From NCBI GenBank assembly GCA_941918925.1, contig OW799237.1:58823997-58887996 (forward strand): 64,000 nt of DNA. The letters are read 5' to 3'. This DNA is from Phyto melanocephala. Lineage: Eukaryota > Arthropoda > Insecta > Diptera > Rhinophoridae. The notes under the pieces are model-generated. The model was given only the letters and a program-made list of their open reading frames with translations. It was not told the origin of the DNA and did no database searches. The position numbers and the translations under genes were made by a program. Of the stretch, positions 1 to 64,000 are shown one piece after another (within the stretch, counting starts at the first letter, position 1; every line of letters starts with the position of its first letter).

Positions 1-922
1 TTTATTCTTTTTTACCGAATTCACATTGACAACGATTCAATCGATTCGAATCTAAAGTCTAACATAATTTTCTACACTTTTGCTGGTATAAAAATCACAA
101 TTAATAAAAATGATATTAATAAAACGCAGCATTATTATAAACCGTTTTGAGGAACATTTTGGTTTTTTCAAAATCATATAAGATTCAATTCTGTATGATT
201 TTGTCTTTAGAATTAAATATTTTTTGGAAGAACTAAAACAGACAGACACACTTTTATAAATATTATGAGGCATTAATAACGACAAATTTAGTTTATTTTT
301 AAATGCCAAATATTAGATCATATTTCAATAGAACTTGTGGAAAATAAAATGATTTTTTTTATTGTAATATAATCTCAAAAATAACAGAAAGTTATTTATT
401 TTCGTTAAATGTTTTGAAACCGATAATTTTCTCTGAATAGATAAATTTAGATAAGGTGGAAATGATTCGAAAATTAGCGGCCGATTTTCTATTTATTTTT
501 AGATCATTGGATGAAGAAATTTTGAAAATTTTTTCAGTTTGTTAATTACCAGAAAAAACTGCGATCTAAGGTTGAATATTTTTTTAAATATTTTATATTT
601 GTTTATGATGACAAAATTCTAGTACAAATCAAATACAAAATGAACAATTGAACTGAAATTTATGACGAATTTTACAATCTATAGACTTCCAAGGAGTGGC
701 TTGTGAATAATAATATGAATCTAAGTTATACATTTACATATAAGTTATATAAAATAAAAAAAAAAAAACAATGTCATGACTAATTTTTTGAAGATATTCT
801 GAATGAATAATTACAAAAGTATTATATACACACACGCACACAGAGAATTACTTGAGTTTTATTTCATCATTAAACAATTGACAATGGGACAATAAGAATG
901 AAAAATATGTCAGGCAACTTAC
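1..922 (-). other. Trpm intron after exon P (incomplete)
   Basis: This AT-rich intronic sequence continues past the left edge. It has a short A-run at 759-768 and a small CA/CG-type stretch at 829-842. I see no coding exon, transposase similarity or RNA gene. Short open frames here look like chance. Confidence 0.7.
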
Positions 923-60872
<59,950 letters not shown>

Positions 60873-61124
60873 CTAAAAATCAAAATAATCAAAACCAAAC
60901 AACAAAAACAACACAATTAATTTCAGTATATTTTAAAGATATCTACAAACACACATCCATACATGCTAGACACAAATAATTAGTTCATTGGAACAAGAGG
61001 AAAACCTAAACCAAATTTGAAAATATGCATACATACGTTTATTTTCATTCTTGTATGTGAGTATAAAAGGATTCAAAAACACATAAGCATCTTGAACATA
61101 ATTGAGAGAAAACATGAAAGAATG

Positions 61125-61200
61125 CTATATTCGGGAGTGCCGAATCTAAAAATACCCTTCACAATCATATACAGAGTTATAGCGGCCATGTCGTTCCGAC
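61125..61200 (-). mobile_element. Helentron-like terminus
   Basis: 'gctatattcgggagtgccga' and 'aatacccttcacaatcat'. The reversed 3' terminus of the family; upstream body not recognisable. Confidence 0.55.
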
Positions 61201-63579
61201 GTTATTTTTGGACTTTGAATTTTAAAACAGTTCGTACCCATATTAATGCGCCATTTTGTTTAAGAAGGTATATCGGATTTTAACTTTTTCATAATTTTTC
61301 CATTAACTTTCGGATTTTAACTTTTTCTAGTTTAATTACTAGATTTGACTCATTAATAAATTTAATGTACATGCCATTTTGTAGTGGCGCATATTTTGAA
61401 TAGTGTTTTATATTGTAATAAAAAAAAATTGATAAGAATTTGTATTTTGTGGTCATATATCAGTTACGTCGATCTGTCAGTTTTTCTCGGAAATAGTTCT
61501 TGAGAATTCGGCTTATATTTCGGTGTCTTTAGCTTGTCAAAAAATTATTTAGGAACTTCATTATCTTGACATATTTAAAAAAAAAATATTTTTCAAATTA
61601 TTTTTAGCTATAACTTAACCGATTTATTACCGATTTATCCAAATTTATCGATTTATCGAATTTCCCAGGAGAACTATAGTTAAATACGAACAGAATAAAA
61701 GTAACGTATAATAAATTAAACCACTATAAAATACATGATAATGAGATTTGTGTCCGGCCCTTTCCGTCTTCCATCAAGAAATCTTACAATCGAATTTGTG
61801 ACATTTATATTGAGGGATGCTGTAGCACAATTTCCAATTCATTCCTTTTAAATGCTTTTGAAAATACTTTAATATTTGGCAGAAATTTTTTATATATTTT
61901 TTACGTACCGTAAGGAATAAAGTTAAAAAATAAAATATAAGTTGCATACATGTAGGACAAGAATAAAATTTTTAAAGATTTTCGTACATAAAAAGCACAT
62001 TCGTTATTTTTAAAAGGGGTTTAAAAACTGTATATGTGGTAACTTAACAAAAGTTACGACGCGTCGTAGCAACAAATAAAATACATAAAAACTAAAATAT
62101 GTCACAAACTATGGAAGCTTCTTCTAATATGAATATGAGTCGGATAAGTCTCCCTTATTCTAAATTTTGCTGTTGTATCAAAAATGTAACAAAAATGTAA
62201 TAAAACTTAAAATTTTAAATTTTTATATGAGAACTGACACTTAGGTCAAATTTGATACAATTTTGGATAATGTAATACAGTACAAAATATCTATGTAAAT
62301 GAAACCTTAAATTGTATAAATTTCATATTTTTCTATTTAGTTTGTCTTTAAATAAAATCGTAATTGTTATGTTTTCGCTTTCTTTAGAATTAAGATTTAA
62401 ATTTTTTATAATTTTGTTCTATATTAAGGTGTCACCAGCGTTCAGTTAATGTTGGATGTCTGTGTAACCATATAACATGTGATAGTGAAAACTTTAAAAA
62501 AAATATAATTCACACAATTTTTTTAATTCGATGTTAACTATGAAACGATATTAATCAACAACTAAAACTTCTATATGCTACTCCAAAAAATAAAAATTTT
62601 AGACAATAGCAATAGCAAAAAGCTCCTGCTATTATTTATAATTTGACTGTATTTTGTTTTTTGCATTTTGTGTTGAAATTGTTTAGAACCACGAAAAAAT
62701 ATTGATGATATTAAATTTTAACCCAACAGCAAGCTTTATTGGGAGAACCGCACATTAAACACTACAAACATCTTCAACATGTATGTATACTCGTCTGCTT
62801 AAAATAAATCCACGAGTACATTTATGCAAACAGCGTCTTCACGTTTAATTACATATTTACTTTTTGAATAATTTAAAAAGAAATAAAATAGAGTTTTTTG
62901 CTTTTTGATTAAATATATAAAGAAAGAAAGTCAAAACCTGTTACTTAAGGTTTACTTATCGGTTAACTCGAAAAGTGATAAAAATCATTCGTTTGTTTTA
63001 ATGTGTTCAGTGTTAAAACATTATTTGCATTTTTTCATTAATTAACTATTAACAGCTTTTTGCTAATTTCATACATATGTACATACATAGATATGTAATG
63101 TAAAACATTGGAAATAAAACATTTCTATTAAATTAAAATTGATGTCGATTCTTTAAAAATATAAATATATTTGTATTAAGATTAGCAATTTACGAGCTCC
63201 TTCACACACATGCACACATTTCTTACTTTTTATATTAAGTTCTCTCTTCAAATGCTAAATAATATTCGTTAAATTTTAAATTTTTTTTTTTTTTTTTTTG
63301 ATAATTAGGAAAAATTAAAACTACTGTGAGGACATAGTTGGTAACGAATTAAAATTTTTATACATTTATTTAATAATACATTTATTTGATAATACATATA
63401 AAGTATTTATTATTGTCCTTATCATCTTTTATTTTAGCCAAGATCAATGCTTTTTTAGATTCATAAACTCAGGAATTGAAAAAATTACTTTAAAAATAAG
63501 AAAATTGACTTTTGTCATTTTCTAAATATTTTAAGCTCAGCCAGTAAAGAGGTAAAAAATTCAAAAGTAAGATAAAAAT

Positions 63580-64000
63580 ATGTAAGAGCACTATATTTGG
63601 TTGTGCCGAATTTTTTATATCCACCACCAATTTGATGTATTTTTATAGCACAAAATTTGTTATTTTTTTTTAACTGTAATCGCTATGAAATAACCTCTTC
63701 ATACTAAAATATCACTTTCTTTTTGTTACTTCGATATTCTATTAAAATATTTTCGTAAATTTAGTATTTCAATGAAAGTGGGTGTTAAAGTGGGATTGTC
63801 AATATAGTTTCTGCTTATAAATACAACTTAGATATTTCTATATAGTCTTTTATCGTTTCAAAAACTTTGTCTATAGAAAAAATATGTTAATTTAAGATAA
63901 AGCGTTACAAAGGAAGTAGGCGTTAAAGTGGGTATAACAATGACACTGTCTAGAAAGCTACATGTACGAAATTTCATCATCATACCTCTAGTTTTGTCGG
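63580..64000 (-). mobile_element. DINE-1/Helentron-like element, cut by window edge
   Basis: Starts with terminus 'gtaagagcactatatttgg', then 'tatatccaccacc', then internal blocks 'gaaagtgggtgttaaag', 'gtaggcgttaaagtggg' and 'atttcatcatcatacct' matching 39486-39680. Continues beyond 64000. Confidence 0.68.

Larger units (their letters stand above)
60873..64000 (-). other. Trpm intron upstream of exon A (incomplete)
   Basis: AT-rich intron reaching the window edge. It holds Helentron-like fragments at 61125 and 63580. I looked on the minus strand for the preceding Trpm exon, which should end in the GGTNTG codons, and did not find it. Confidence 0.65.

Overview
The window is nuclear DNA from a higher fly (Schizophora, Diptera). 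It is strongly AT-rich, with long transposon-filled introns around exons whose protein closely matches Drosophila-type TRPM. Repeat content and intron size suggest a calyptrate fly such as a muscid or calliphorid, not a drosophilid, but the species cannot be fixed from the sequence.

The only host gene I can support is Trpm, the TRP-melastatin cation channel, on the minus strand. Sixteen consecutive coding exons run from 60872 down to 923, about 2,489 coding bases or 829 codons. All have GT-AG introns and matching phases at every junction. They encode the protein from the N-terminal nucleotide-binding-like (SLOG/MHR) region through the acidic linker, S1-S4 and most of S5. The start codon lies beyond base 64000; the pore loop, S6, TRP helix and C-terminus lie left of base 923.

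Everything else is intron, mostly mobile elements of several ages. From left to right: 4829-5535, a broken copy of an uncharacterised arthropod multicopy protein; 5714-6150 and 9441-10018, two copies of a foldback-type element; 8190-8736 and 47047-47605, two Tc1/mariner copies sharing the same internal deletion; 11070-11560, 32868-33030, 34780-35431 and 54700-55345, mariner relics; 13764-18410, a three-level nest of 72-bp inverted repeats, a Helentron-like element and a LINE with PHD-finger ORF1; 24405-25305, a mariner next to short Helitron-like elements; 26163-26945, 39450-40430 and others, a DINE-1/Helentron-like family; 38040-38750, a LINE tail with an open RNase H frame; 40494-40930, a hAT transposase relic; and 50142-52110, two nested hAT-type elements with perfect 8-bp target-site duplications, the inner one carrying another Helentron-like copy.

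The elements have no evident joint function with Trpm. They show an intron set enlarged by layered insertions while splice sites and reading frame stay intact. I found no RNA genes, CRISPR arrays or second host gene.
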